Source: Minisyncoccota bacterium (GTDB lineage: Bacteria; Patescibacteriota; Minisyncoccia; Phycocordibacterales; UBA2100). Taken from it: DNA of 5,088 nucleotides. Positions 1 through 4,412 of this stretch are shown here, in pieces. Under the pieces are notes generated by a model. The model made no database searches. It was not told the origin of the DNA and saw only the letters and a program-made list of their open reading frames with translations. The translations under genes and the position numbers were made by a program. Position 1 is the stretch's first letter, and each line of letters opens with the position of its first letter. Location of the stretch: assembly GCA_020058565.1 (NCBI GenBank), contig JAGVDT010000031.1, positions 1 to 5,088 of the forward strand, given 5' to 3'.

Positions 1-24
1 AGTTGATTGCTTCCGAGGTTGGAA

Positions 25-99
25 GCCCCCGTAGTTCAATGGATAGAACAGCGGCGTCCTAAGCTGTAGATCCAGGTTCGATTCCTGGCGAGGGCACCA
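25..99 (+). tRNA. tRNA-Arg (anticodon CCU)
   Basis: A full cloverleaf can be drawn. The acceptor is 25-31 with 89-95, the D stem GTTC/GAAC is 34-37 with 46-49, the anticodon stem is 51-55 with 63-67, and the T stem CCAGG/CCTGG is 72-76 with 84-88. The T loop TTCGATT is canonical. The seven-base anticodon loop (56-62) carries CCT at 58-60, which reads the arginine codon AGG. Discriminator A96 is followed by an encoded CCA (97-99). The acceptor has one C-A mismatch (C29 with A91), and the anticodon stem holds two G-T pairs. A short dyad GCTTCC/GGAAGC (9-14 with 21-26) overlaps the first two bases; bases 1-24 otherwise show nothing clear. The next gene starts 23 bases downstream. Confidence 0.95.
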
Positions 100-110
100 A
101 ATAAGTGCGA

Positions 111-116
111 TATACT
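111..116 (+). promoter_or_regulatory. possible -10 box, leaderless start
   Basis: TATACT lies exactly 6 bases upstream of the ATG at 123, so transcription would begin at or near the start codon. No good -35 sits at the expected distance, because that position falls inside the tRNA-Arg 3' half. The gene could instead be co-transcribed with the tRNA. The call rests on the hexamer, its spacing and the lack of a Shine-Dalgarno sequence. Confidence 0.35.
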
Positions 117-122
117 GTATCC

Positions 123-434
123 ATGCCAGAAGGAGGTGGAAAGCTCGAAGAAATATATCGTCTGACCAAAGAAAACAACCAAATGCTCCGCGCTATGCGG
201 CGCTCTGCGTGGCTACACGGGGTGTTTAAAGTGGTTATGTACCTGGCTATAGTCGGGATAGGGCTCTGGGCGTACATGACTTTCCTAGCGCCGCTTCTCA
301 TACAGATGCTCGACACGCTAGAGAAAATCCAGGGCGCGAGCAATCAAGCCCAAGGCCAGTTTTCAGGCCTCATGGACTCTCTCAATAGCCTCAAAGCCTG
401 GCTTCCCGGAGCTTCTTCAACCACTACGCAGTAA
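123..434 (+). CDS. small single-pass membrane protein (hypothetical, Patescibacteria type)
   Basis: Function unknown. The 103-residue product starts with a short polar segment containing EEIYRLTKENNQMLRAMRR (residues 9-27), likely an amphipathic helix ending in a basic cluster. One hydrophobic helix follows at about 33-60, then an amphipathic stretch with LxxMLDTLEKI spacing (59-69) and a polar Ser/Thr-rich tail. The basic residues before the membrane helix suggest the N terminus faces the cytoplasm. Proteins with this 'tenNqmLrsmrR plus one helix' layout recur in Patescibacteria genomes; that is recollection, not a search. I chose ATG 123 over GTG 105, which would add six residues, because a -10-like TATACT lies 6 bases before 123 and the added residues look non-conserved. 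No Shine-Dalgarno sequence is visible. The stop codon is the first base triplet of a tandem repeat array. Confidence 0.8.
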   Translation: MPEGGGKLEEIYRLTKENNQMLRAMRRSAWLHGVFKVVMYLAIVGIGLWAYMTFLAPLLIQMLDTLEKIQGASNQAQGQFSGLMDSLNSLKAWLPGASSTTTQ

Positions 435-481
435 CTCTGTCAGTACGCTCTAACTCCGTCAGTACGCACTAACTCTGTCAG
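432..481 (+). repeat. 19-bp tandem repeat, about 2.6 units
   Basis: Unit 1 (432-450, TAACTCTGTCAGTACGCTC), unit 2 (451-469, TAACTCCGTCAGTACGCAC) and a partial unit 3 (470-481, TAACTCTGTCAG) follow head to tail with an exact 19-base period. Units 1 and 2 differ at two positions. Part of a further, more diverged copy (7 of 10 bases) is visible at 422-431, so the array runs back into the last codons of the membrane protein gene, and each unit supplies a TAA in the same register. It lies about 50 bases upstream of the regulator promoter. It could be a cluster of protein-binding sites or replication slippage. Confidence 0.85.
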
Positions 482-528
482 CCGACATAGACGCAGCTTT
501 CGTAGGCTCGTGCCTCTAATCGACAATC

Positions 529-566
529 TATACCCCTATTTACACAGGTGTAATCTAAGAGGTATA
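529..566. repeat. 38-bp dyad element, copy 1 (inverted with 1134-1171)
   Basis: This element runs from TATACCCCTATT at its left end to AGAGGTATA at its right. Compared with the reverse complement of 1134-1171 it matches at 33 of 38 positions with no gaps; the differences are at positions 13, 14, 20, 28 and 29. It has dyad character itself, with 11 of 19 mirrored pairs complementary, strongest at the ends. It contains the -35 of the regulator gene (539-544) and its right end overlaps the -10 (563-568), the classic place for an autorepressor operator. That role is inferred. Confidence 0.85.
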
Positions 567-568
567 TT
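539..568 (+). promoter_or_regulatory. sigma70-type promoter of the PaaX-like gene
   Basis: The -35 is TTTACA (539-544, one mismatch from TTGACA), the spacer is 18 bases, and the -10 is TATATT (563-568). Six bases separate the -10 from the ATG at 575, so the predicted start point is at or beside the start codon. AAGAGG (557-562) sits 12 bases from the ATG and overlaps the promoter, so it would not be in such a transcript. The promoter lies almost wholly inside dyad copy 1, which suggests repression by a protein bound there. Confidence 0.65.
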
Positions 569-574
569 CTCGCG

Positions 575-1126
575 ATGTCGAGAAAACATCCGAGGAAGGG
601 TCGTCTTGGTCGCATTGAAATGGAAATCCTCGAAGGACTTACCTTTGGTGACATTTTTATCGGAGCCCTCTTTTCTGCGCGGTCCACTAAACGTATGCAT
701 GAGATTGCCAGGAAACGTGCTAAAAAGCGTTATCTGGATCAATTAGCGTTAGAAAGGCTTGTAAAAACCAGGCTGGTCAACGCTAAAGGAGAAATACTGA
801 GCATCAATGCTTCCGGTTTGGAATTATTTAAGAAGACTTCTCTTGTTAAGCAAATGCTTTCTACGAAGGTTTGGGATCGCAAATGGCGCGTCGTGATATT
901 TGACATTCCGCAGTCCATGGCGCCGCTTCGTTGGGAAATCCGAGGACTTTTGAAGCGGGCAGGTTTTCGCATGTTGCAGCAAAGCGTATGGATTTTCCCG
1001 CATGAGTGCAAAGAGCTCACCGCTTTAATTTCTCAGGACTCGCGAATCAAAGGACGGGTTTTATATGGAGTATTTGAGACTATCGAAGGCGATAAAGAAA
1101 TGCGAAGAGCCTTCGGATTGGTCTAA
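575..1126 (+). CDS. PaaX-like transcriptional regulator with Cas2-fold C-terminal domain
   Basis: The 183-residue protein has a very basic N terminus, then a winged-helix-like DNA-binding region at about 12-88 (EMEILEGLTFGDIF, a basic RKRAKKR segment, a short beta-hairpin LVNAKGEILSI, and GLELFKK). The C-terminal domain at about 103-170 carries KWRVVIFDIPQ, an arginine/lysine-rich helix ending KRAGFRMLQQSVWIFP, and a last strand VLYGVFETIEGD. That pattern is the PaaX C-terminal domain, which shares the ferredoxin fold of Cas2, and such genes are often labelled Cas2. Asp110 sits where Cas2 has its strand-1 aspartate. The protein is shorter than classical PaaX (about 300 residues), as is usual for compact versions. 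No CRISPR repeats or other cas genes are present, so a DNA-binding regulator is preferred over an adaptation nuclease. ATG 575 fits the promoter spacing. The gene is flanked by two 38-bp dyads, suggesting autoregulation. The ligand is unknown. Confidence 0.8.
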   Translation: MSRKHPRKGRLGRIEMEILEGLTFGDIFIGALFSARSTKRMHEIARKRAKKRYLDQLALERLVKTRLVNAKGEILSINASGLELFKKTSLVKQMLSTKVWDRKWRVVIFDIPQSMAPLRWEIRGLLKRAGFRMLQQSVWIFPHECKELTALISQDSRIKGRVLYGVFETIEGDKEMRRAFGLV

Positions 1127-1133
1127 AGTGTTT

Positions 1134-1171
1134 TATACCTCTATGATTACAGCTGTGATAATAGGGGTATA
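1134..1171. repeat. 38-bp dyad element, copy 2 (operator or hairpin terminator)
   Basis: The element begins 7 bases after the regulator stop codon. It is a near-perfect even palindrome centred between 1152 and 1153, with 16 of 19 mirrored pairs complementary, outer arms TATACCTCTAT/ATAGGGGTATA and a perfect ACAGCTGT core (mirror mismatches excluded). Two of the three non-complementary pairs would be G-U in plus-strand RNA, so the regulator mRNA could fold here into a long hairpin with one mismatch. No U-tract follows (GGGTTGGTTGGG). It also lies just upstream of the tRNA-Phe promoter. It can therefore be a second operator for the same protein, a U-less terminator, or both. Confidence 0.8.
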
Positions 1172-1183
1172 GGGTTGGTTGGG

Positions 1184-1212
1184 TCGAAATTTTGGGCGGA
1201 ACGTGTTATAAA
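1184..1212 (+). promoter_or_regulatory. promoter of tRNA-Phe (extended -10)
   Basis: The extended -10 TGTTATAAA (TG at 1204-1205, hexamer 1207-1212) is the strongest promoter signal here. A weak -35, TCGAAA (1184-1189, four of six bases), stands 17 bases upstream. The predicted start is near 1219, about 10 bases before the mature tRNA 5' end. Dyad copy 2 ends 12 bases upstream of the -35. Confidence 0.6.
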
Positions 1213-1228
1213 TAACCCGTTTGGAAAT

Positions 1229-1302
1229 GCCCGGGTAGCTCAGGTAGTTAGAGCATTCGCCTGAAGAGCGAGTGGTGGTCAGTGCAAGTCTGACCCCGGG
1301 CA
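1229..1302 (+). tRNA. tRNA-Phe (anticodon GAA)
   Basis: The cloverleaf is complete. The acceptor GCCCGGG/CCCGGGC is 1229-1235 with 1295-1301, the D stem GCTC/GAGC is 1238-1241 with 1251-1254, the anticodon stem is 1256-1260 with 1268-1272, and the T stem GTCAG/CTGAC is 1278-1282 with 1290-1294. The anticodon loop CTGAAGA holds GAA at 1263-1265, reading phenylalanine codons. The discriminator is A1302. The following bases are CAC, so CCA is not encoded and must be added by a nucleotidyltransferase, unlike the tRNA-Arg in this window. The T loop is TGCAAGT: G replaces the normally invariant T that becomes pseudouridine 55. All stems pair fully except one T-G at the base of the anticodon stem. 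Confidence 0.92.
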
Positions 1303-1306
1303 CACT

Positions 1307-1540
1307 TTGGAAACTCACGGTTTTCCAACGGCACTAAAGTGCCTGCCTTCCTCCCCGGGAAAACTACAGCTTTCCCGATCCCTTTCGCGTGCCCGGGAGG
1401 ATTGGCCAACGCAGAGGTCCGTATCAGACTTGCAGGGCGCAAGCCATGTCGCCTTGGTGACGGGCGCGTCAGCGCCGACCACTTACTGATTTCGCGCGAA
1501 GACCAAAATCAGTTAGTGAGTCACGCCAAGCGGACCCCCA
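1307..1540 (+). ncRNA. candidate structured RNA of unknown family
   Basis: This stretch directly follows tRNA-Phe and holds no convincing gene. It is packed with local complementarity on the plus strand. (1) Hairpin TTGGAAA/TTTCCAA is 1307-1313 with 1322-1328. (2) GGCAC-TAAA-GTGCC is 1331-1343 approximately. (3) CCTCCC/GGGAGG (1350-1355 with 1395-1400) encloses hairpin GGGAAA/TTTCCC (1357-1362 with 1371-1376). (4) Outer helix GGTCCG/CGGACC (1416-1421 with 1531-1536) encloses hairpin CTTGC/GCAAG (1429-1433 with 1439-1443) and helix CTTGG-TGAC/GTCA-cg-CCAAG (1453-1461 with 1520-1530). (5) The last helix encloses GGCGC-GTCA-GCGCC (1463-1476) and a 13-position stem with one mismatch (1480-1492 with 1506-1518). 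The 3' end reads CCCCCA. I see no RNase P, tmRNA, SRP RNA or 5S hallmark sequence. Its boundaries are uncertain and no U-tract terminator follows. It may be processed from the tRNA-Phe transcript. Confidence 0.5.
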
Positions 1541-1553
1541 TGCATAATCAAAT

Positions 1554-2132
1554 CTAAAACCCCAGCGTATATGTCATCGCACCGTTGTTGCTTTTCGGCG
1601 TGTGCCATTTTTCGGTGTTGAGCTTTACTTCGTGGAGGCTTCCTAGTTCTCGGTATTTGAGGCTGCCGTTTTTGAGCGCGTGGTCATAGAGATTGCGCGT
1701 AAGCTCCACGTCTTTTAGGCAGTATTTGCGGACTTTTTCTACTTCGCCGTTGCGCCACCACACCAAGGACTGTCCGCCATGGCCGCTTTTTTTCTTGCCC
1801 AGCGTGCCGTCGGCCACGGCATCCAGGCGCACGCGACGGCCCAAGACGTCGTAGATCTCTTTCATCAAATCCACACTGGGAATCTTTGTCAGATCACCGG
1901 GGTAGTATTTATTCAAAAGGGGAATGTCGAAATGATCGGAGTTGTAGCCAACCAATAAGTCAGCCTCTTCCAGCACTTTCCACATGCGGGTAAGCTCTGG
2001 CACCAAAAAAGAATCATACGTATCGGTAGCAGAATCATGCATTCCGACGAGCGCGATCTCAAGCTCGGATGGCTCTGAAGCGCCATTACCGAACCAATTT
2101 GCAGTTTCAATATCAAAAGTAATTACGCGCAT
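1554..2132 (-). CDS. DEDDy 3'-5' exonuclease, YprB-like RNase H fold (RNase_H_2)
   Basis: The 192-residue protein is a stand-alone DEDD-superfamily exonuclease domain, expected to remove 3' nucleotides from DNA or RNA with two metal ions in the cytoplasm. Motif I is FDIETAN (Asp7, Glu9). Motif II is VGYNSDHFDIPLL (Asn64, Asp69). A conserved-type VDLM follows at Asp88, and motif III is the Y-x3-D of KYCLKDVEL (Tyr137, Asp141), so it is of the DEDDy class. All four metal ligands and the tyrosine are present, so it should be active. The layout resembles the YprB-like family and the exonuclease domain of family B polymerases, but no polymerase domain is attached. ATG 2132 gives motif I at residue 6, the usual place. 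No Shine-Dalgarno is visible; a weak TTGTCG/AAAACT pair with a 17-base spacer lies upstream. The gene converges on the RNA-like region, with 13 bases between. Confidence 0.88.
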   Translation of the reverse strand: MRVITFDIETANWFGNGASEPSELEIALVGMHDSATDTYDSFLVPELTRMWKVLEEADLLVGYNSDHFDIPLLNKYYPGDLTKIPSVDLMKEIYDVLGRRVRLDAVADGTLGKKKSGHGGQSLVWWRNGEVEKVRKYCLKDVELTRNLYDHALKNGSLKYRELGSLHEVKLNTEKWHTPKSNNGAMTYTLGF

Positions 2133-2222
2133 TTCAAAATCAGTTTTGCATCAATGAAAATAATCGACAAAACTGACTCTGACGAGTTTACCATATTTCA
2201 AATTTGTATAGATCAAATGGTT

Positions 2223-2246
2223 AGGGCCTCGATCGCTCGAGGCCCT
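2223..2246 (-). terminator. terminator-like hairpin after the four-cysteine protein gene
   Basis: A perfect 10-bp stem, AGGGCCTCGA/TCGAGGCCCT, closes a four-base loop 4 bases after the stop codon of the minus-strand gene at 2251-2637. In minus-strand RNA the loop is GCGA, a stable GNRA tetraloop; on the plus strand it would be TCGC. That supports a minus-strand RNA function. The following bases (AACCATTTGATC) are only mildly T-rich, so this is not a textbook intrinsic terminator and could instead protect the mRNA 3' end. The 2133-2222 gap below it is AT-rich with no gene. Confidence 0.55.
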
Positions 2247-2250
2247 CCAC

Positions 2251-2637
2251 TTATGACGCAGGACGAGCCCGGTATATACCCACCAGAATCCTGACGAAGG
2301 ACTCTGTTAACGTGCAAGCGTCACGATCCTTTCTGCGCTCGGACCACAGGTTTATTAGAACGACCGCTTCGTGGGCAGATATGGCTACGCACGATGCATT
2401 GGTCCGACGTGTGAAGCGATATAAAAATTCCACCGTGTCGAGTGTGTACCCGACATCTTCTTTAGGTATCTTTGCGGCGCGTGTGGCCTCTAGCAAAAGG
2501 CTTACGCATTGCTCAGTAACCTTCCCGCGCCCCGGGAACTCGAACTTACCCCTGAAAGTGCAGAAGCCGTCCTGTGCTCGTGCCGGGACAGACAGTGTAA
2601 TGGCTAATGTCGTGAACAGCGTCGCGATAATGCGCAT
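2251..2637 (-). CDS. small secreted four-cysteine protein (hypothetical)
   Basis: I do not recognise the family. The 128-residue product begins with a Sec signal peptide: MR, hydrophobic core IIATLFTTLAITLSV, and a likely cleavage after PARA (residue 21), leaving a mature protein of about 107 residues. The mature part has exactly four cysteines (Cys26, 44, 83, 108), consistent with two disulfides outside the cytoplasm, and many charged residues (KIPKEDVGYTLDTVEFLYRF, SERRKDRDAC). No catalytic motif is obvious. The ATG at 2637 is chosen because GGAGG stands 5 bases upstream; an upstream in-frame start at 2721 would bury the signal peptide behind about 28 residues. Its own promoter lies at 2684-2712, and a hairpin follows the stop. 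The upstream neighbour on the same strand also encodes a secreted protein, so the two may work together, but that is only suggested by position. Confidence 0.7.
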   Translation of the reverse strand: MRIIATLFTTLAITLSVPARAQDGFCTFRGKFEFPGRGKVTEQCVSLLLEATRAAKIPKEDVGYTLDTVEFLYRFTRRTNASCVAISAHEAVVLINLWSERRKDRDACTLTESFVRILVGIYRARPAS

Positions 2638-2642
2638 GGTAA

Positions 2643-2647
2643 CCTCC
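2643..2647 (-). promoter_or_regulatory. ribosome binding site that fixes the start at 2637
   Basis: Minus-strand GGAGG is followed by TTACC and the ATG at 2637. This strong Shine-Dalgarno at a 5-base spacing selects the internal ATG over the longer reading frame that begins at 2721. Confidence 0.8.
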
Positions 2648-2683
2648 GAGACTTGGCTTCGCTTCGTCGTATAGACTGCCAAC

Positions 2684-2712
2684 ACTATGCCAGGTCCTAC
2701 ATGAAGAGTCAA
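2684..2712 (-). promoter_or_regulatory. sigma70-type promoter of the four-cysteine protein gene
   Basis: On the minus strand, TTGACT (2707-2712, five of six bases) and CATAGT (2684-2689, four of six) are separated by exactly 17 bases. The predicted start near 2677 gives a leader of about 40 bases containing the Shine-Dalgarno. It lies in the 104-base gap below the large secreted-protein gene, so this gene can be expressed independently. Confidence 0.6.
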
Positions 2713-2741
2713 TGTGGACACCCTTCATCTGACAGTGGAGA

Positions 2742-4406
2742 TTAGGCGGAAAATACAGTCTTCCAAAAGGACTGTATTGCCTCAGACAAGGTGACGCTTA
2801 CTTGTACCGTGATTTGCACCACTGCCGCCAAAAGTCCGCTTATGGACTCGACAATGACTTTGCCTATGGTCTCAGGTTCGTTTTCTGCTGTTGCTTCCTG
2901 AAGGCTCCTTTCGATGTTGTCGACCGAAAGCTGGATATTGGTAATAAGCGAGCCTATGAGGCTATTGCGCTCGTCTTCAGTGGCTTCGGGATCGTTTAGG
3001 GCCGAATTCACGGATTGAATCCTTTGATTCAAAGCATTAAGTTCCCGCGTCAACTCCTGGACTTTTGCGTCACTTTTCTTCAGCTGCGATTGACCTTTTT
3101 CGAGCTCGTCCTGTAGTTTCGCTACGCGCTCCTCTGCCTTTTTGATCGCGGCTGCGGCATTTGCAGGAATTGCGACTTTTCCGCTACTCGTAGCAGCAGC
3201 GCCGCCAGGCAAGCCATCCACATGTATCGACGCCGACGAAGTGGCGTTTTTGCGGGCTGCCAACGTTTCGTTGAGAGTCTTTAGACTTTGCTTTACCTCA
3301 TGTACGGCCGATCTCGCGAGAGCTTGCGTTACTTCGGCAGTCTGCTGGGGAACATTCGCTTCGTTGCCGGAAGCTGAGATGCCCGCGCCAGTGTTGACGC
3401 CAGTCTCTCCAATTTCCGTCTCAAAAACCGAGTCAACGATTTGGGTCTGTGCAGAATTTGAAGGCGCGTCGGCTATGCCGGTCAGGCTCTCGTATATTCC
3501 GCTAATTCCAGATGCGAGCGTGTCACGCGCCTGAGCGATGATGCCATAGATGCTGTCGTAGGAGTTTAGCGGACGGTAGAAAGCCTGGCTTGGCTGCACA
3601 AGATTTGTGCCTTGAACGGCAAAGCTGGCAGGAGCGGCAATAATCTGGTCCGCTGGGTAGTACGCAGGCGCGGGAATGACTTGTATAGGATACTGCCCGC
3701 TAAGTCCGCCAACGTATTGTCCTAGATGAGCCCAACCAAGTCCCGTATTGCCTGTGGGAGGAGGGGAAAGTGTGGAAGCGGGTAATGCACCGAAGCCTGA
3801 GTAGCCTGCAATACCGTTGATGCCCGAAACCGCTCCTCCGGAATACCCGCCCGTGTATCCACCTGAATAGCTTCCGCCTGAGCTAGGGCTCACGTTCTGG
3901 GTAGAACCTTGCAGGGAGCCCTGTCCACTATATGCACCAGATACGCCGGTTGCCGGGCCCGATCCCAATTCAATGACGGGAACTTGTGTGAAGCCGGGTC
4001 CTCCTCCGCTTGTTAGTTCCACTTTCCCGCCACTGGGCAATGTATTGCCGGTGCCTTGGGTAGTACCACCTGTTGTCGGCGGTGCGGCCACAGCTGTTGC
4101 TCTACAGACGCCTTTGTCGACGCACTGGCCGCCGACTATTGCAGTGCCGTCTGGTGCATATGCTTGGCATGGGCAGTACAGACCTCCTATGCGACCTGTC
4201 TCCTCGCCCTCGTGTTCTTCAATAATCTTACAGCCCAGAGTGTACACCAATTCCTTACCAGCACTATTTTTTGCAGCGCACTGTTCGTTTGCTCCGGCAG
4301 CGATATTTTTTGGCACCGGGATTTGAGCGAATGCATGAAACGGCAAAAGCGCTCCGAGCAGAATCAATCCCACGTAGAAACTAAGAATGCCCCTTCGGGA
4401 GGTCAT
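2742..4406 (-). CDS. large secreted Cys-rich / Gly-Ser-rich / coiled-coil protein (hypothetical)
   Basis: No family recognised. The 554-residue product has a signal peptide (SRR, hydrophobic core at about 7-22, likely cleavage after AFA, residue 27). Next is a compact domain with six cysteines (Cys43, 59, 78, 80, 95, 101), including YCPCQAYAPDG, probably disulfide-bonded. Residues about 104-240 are low-complexity Gly/Ser/Thr/Tyr with GGYSGG-type repeats, looking like a linker or surface spacer. About 241-290 is Pro/Ala/Tyr-rich. Residues 415-470 form a charged heptad coiled coil (KKAEERVAKLQDELEKGQSQ and on), and 511-540 is a hydrophobic beta- or helix-forming segment before the end. It would be exported and could be a cell-surface or appendage-like protein; that is inference. 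ATG 4406 is preferred to TTG 4418 because GAGG sits 6 bases before it. It lies 55 bases downstream of hisS on the same strand. Confidence 0.75.
   Translation of the reverse strand: MTSRRGILSFYVGLILLGALLPFHAFAQIPVPKNIAAGANEQCAAKNSAGKELVYTLGCKIIEEHEGEETGRIGGLYCPCQAYAPDGTAIVGGQCVDKGVCRATAVAAPPTTGGTTQGTGNTLPSGGKVELTSGGGPGFTQVPVIELGSGPATGVSGAYSGQGSLQGSTQNVSPSSGGSYSGGYTGGYSGGAVSGINGIAGYSGFGALPASTLSPPPTGNTGLGWAHLGQYVGGLSGQYPIQVIPAPAYYPADQIIAAPASFAVQGTNLVQPSQAFYRPLNSYDSIYGIIAQARDTLASGISGIYESLTGIADAPSNSAQTQIVDSVFETEIGETGVNTGAGISASGNEANVPQQTAEVTQALARSAVHEVKQSLKTLNETLAARKNATSSASIHVDGLPGGAAATSSGKVAIPANAAAAIKKAEERVAKLQDELEKGQSQLKKSDAKVQELTRELNALNQRIQSVNSALNDPEATEDERNSLIGSLITNIQLSVDNIERSLQEATAENEPETIGKVIVESISGLLAAVVQITVQVSVTLSEAIQSFWKTVFSA
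2752..2778 (-). terminator. hairpin plus short T-run inside the last codons of the large secreted-protein gene
   Basis: A 9-bp perfect stem, AATACAGTC/GACTGTATT, with a 9-base loop ends 7 bases before the stop codon. On the minus strand the right arm runs into ATTTTCC. It may be a weak intrinsic terminator overlapping the coding end, or chance. A second, weaker dyad (ATGAAG/CTTCAT, 2701-2706 with 2723-2728) lies just beyond the stop and overlaps the next promoter. Confidence 0.3.
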
Positions 4407-4412
4407 AAGACA

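Noticed and set aside
432..481. Short CRISPR array
   Set aside because: The units are contiguous with no spacers; it is a tandem repeat.
575..1126. Annotating the regulator as the CRISPR adaptation nuclease Cas2
   Set aside because: The C-terminal domain has the Cas2 fold, but an N-terminal winged-helix-like region is attached, no cas1 or effector gene is present, and no repeat-spacer array occurs in the window.
1228..1397. Attachment-site duplication of the tRNA-Phe end (TGCCCGGG at 1228-1235 and 1390-1397)
   Set aside because: Only 8 bases repeat, the copy belongs to an internal helix of the RNA-like region, and no integrase or 3'-end duplication of the tRNA is seen.
1416..1540. A second, intron-containing tRNA ending GCGGACC-C-CCA
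   Set aside because: A 7-bp acceptor-like pairing and a CCA exist, but no T arm with a TTCRA-type loop precedes the 3' strand and no anticodon arm can be placed.
1307..1557. Plus-strand coding regions of 60 and 72 codons downstream of tRNA-Phe, and a 64-codon minus-strand one over the tRNA
   Set aside because: They overlap a region dense in inverted repeats or the tRNA itself, lack Shine-Dalgarno or promoter support, and their translations show no domain-like composition.
2154..2294. 46-codon plus-strand reading frame starting ATGAAAATAATC
   Set aside because: It runs through the 10-bp hairpin and into the antisense of the four-cysteine protein gene, with no ribosome binding site.
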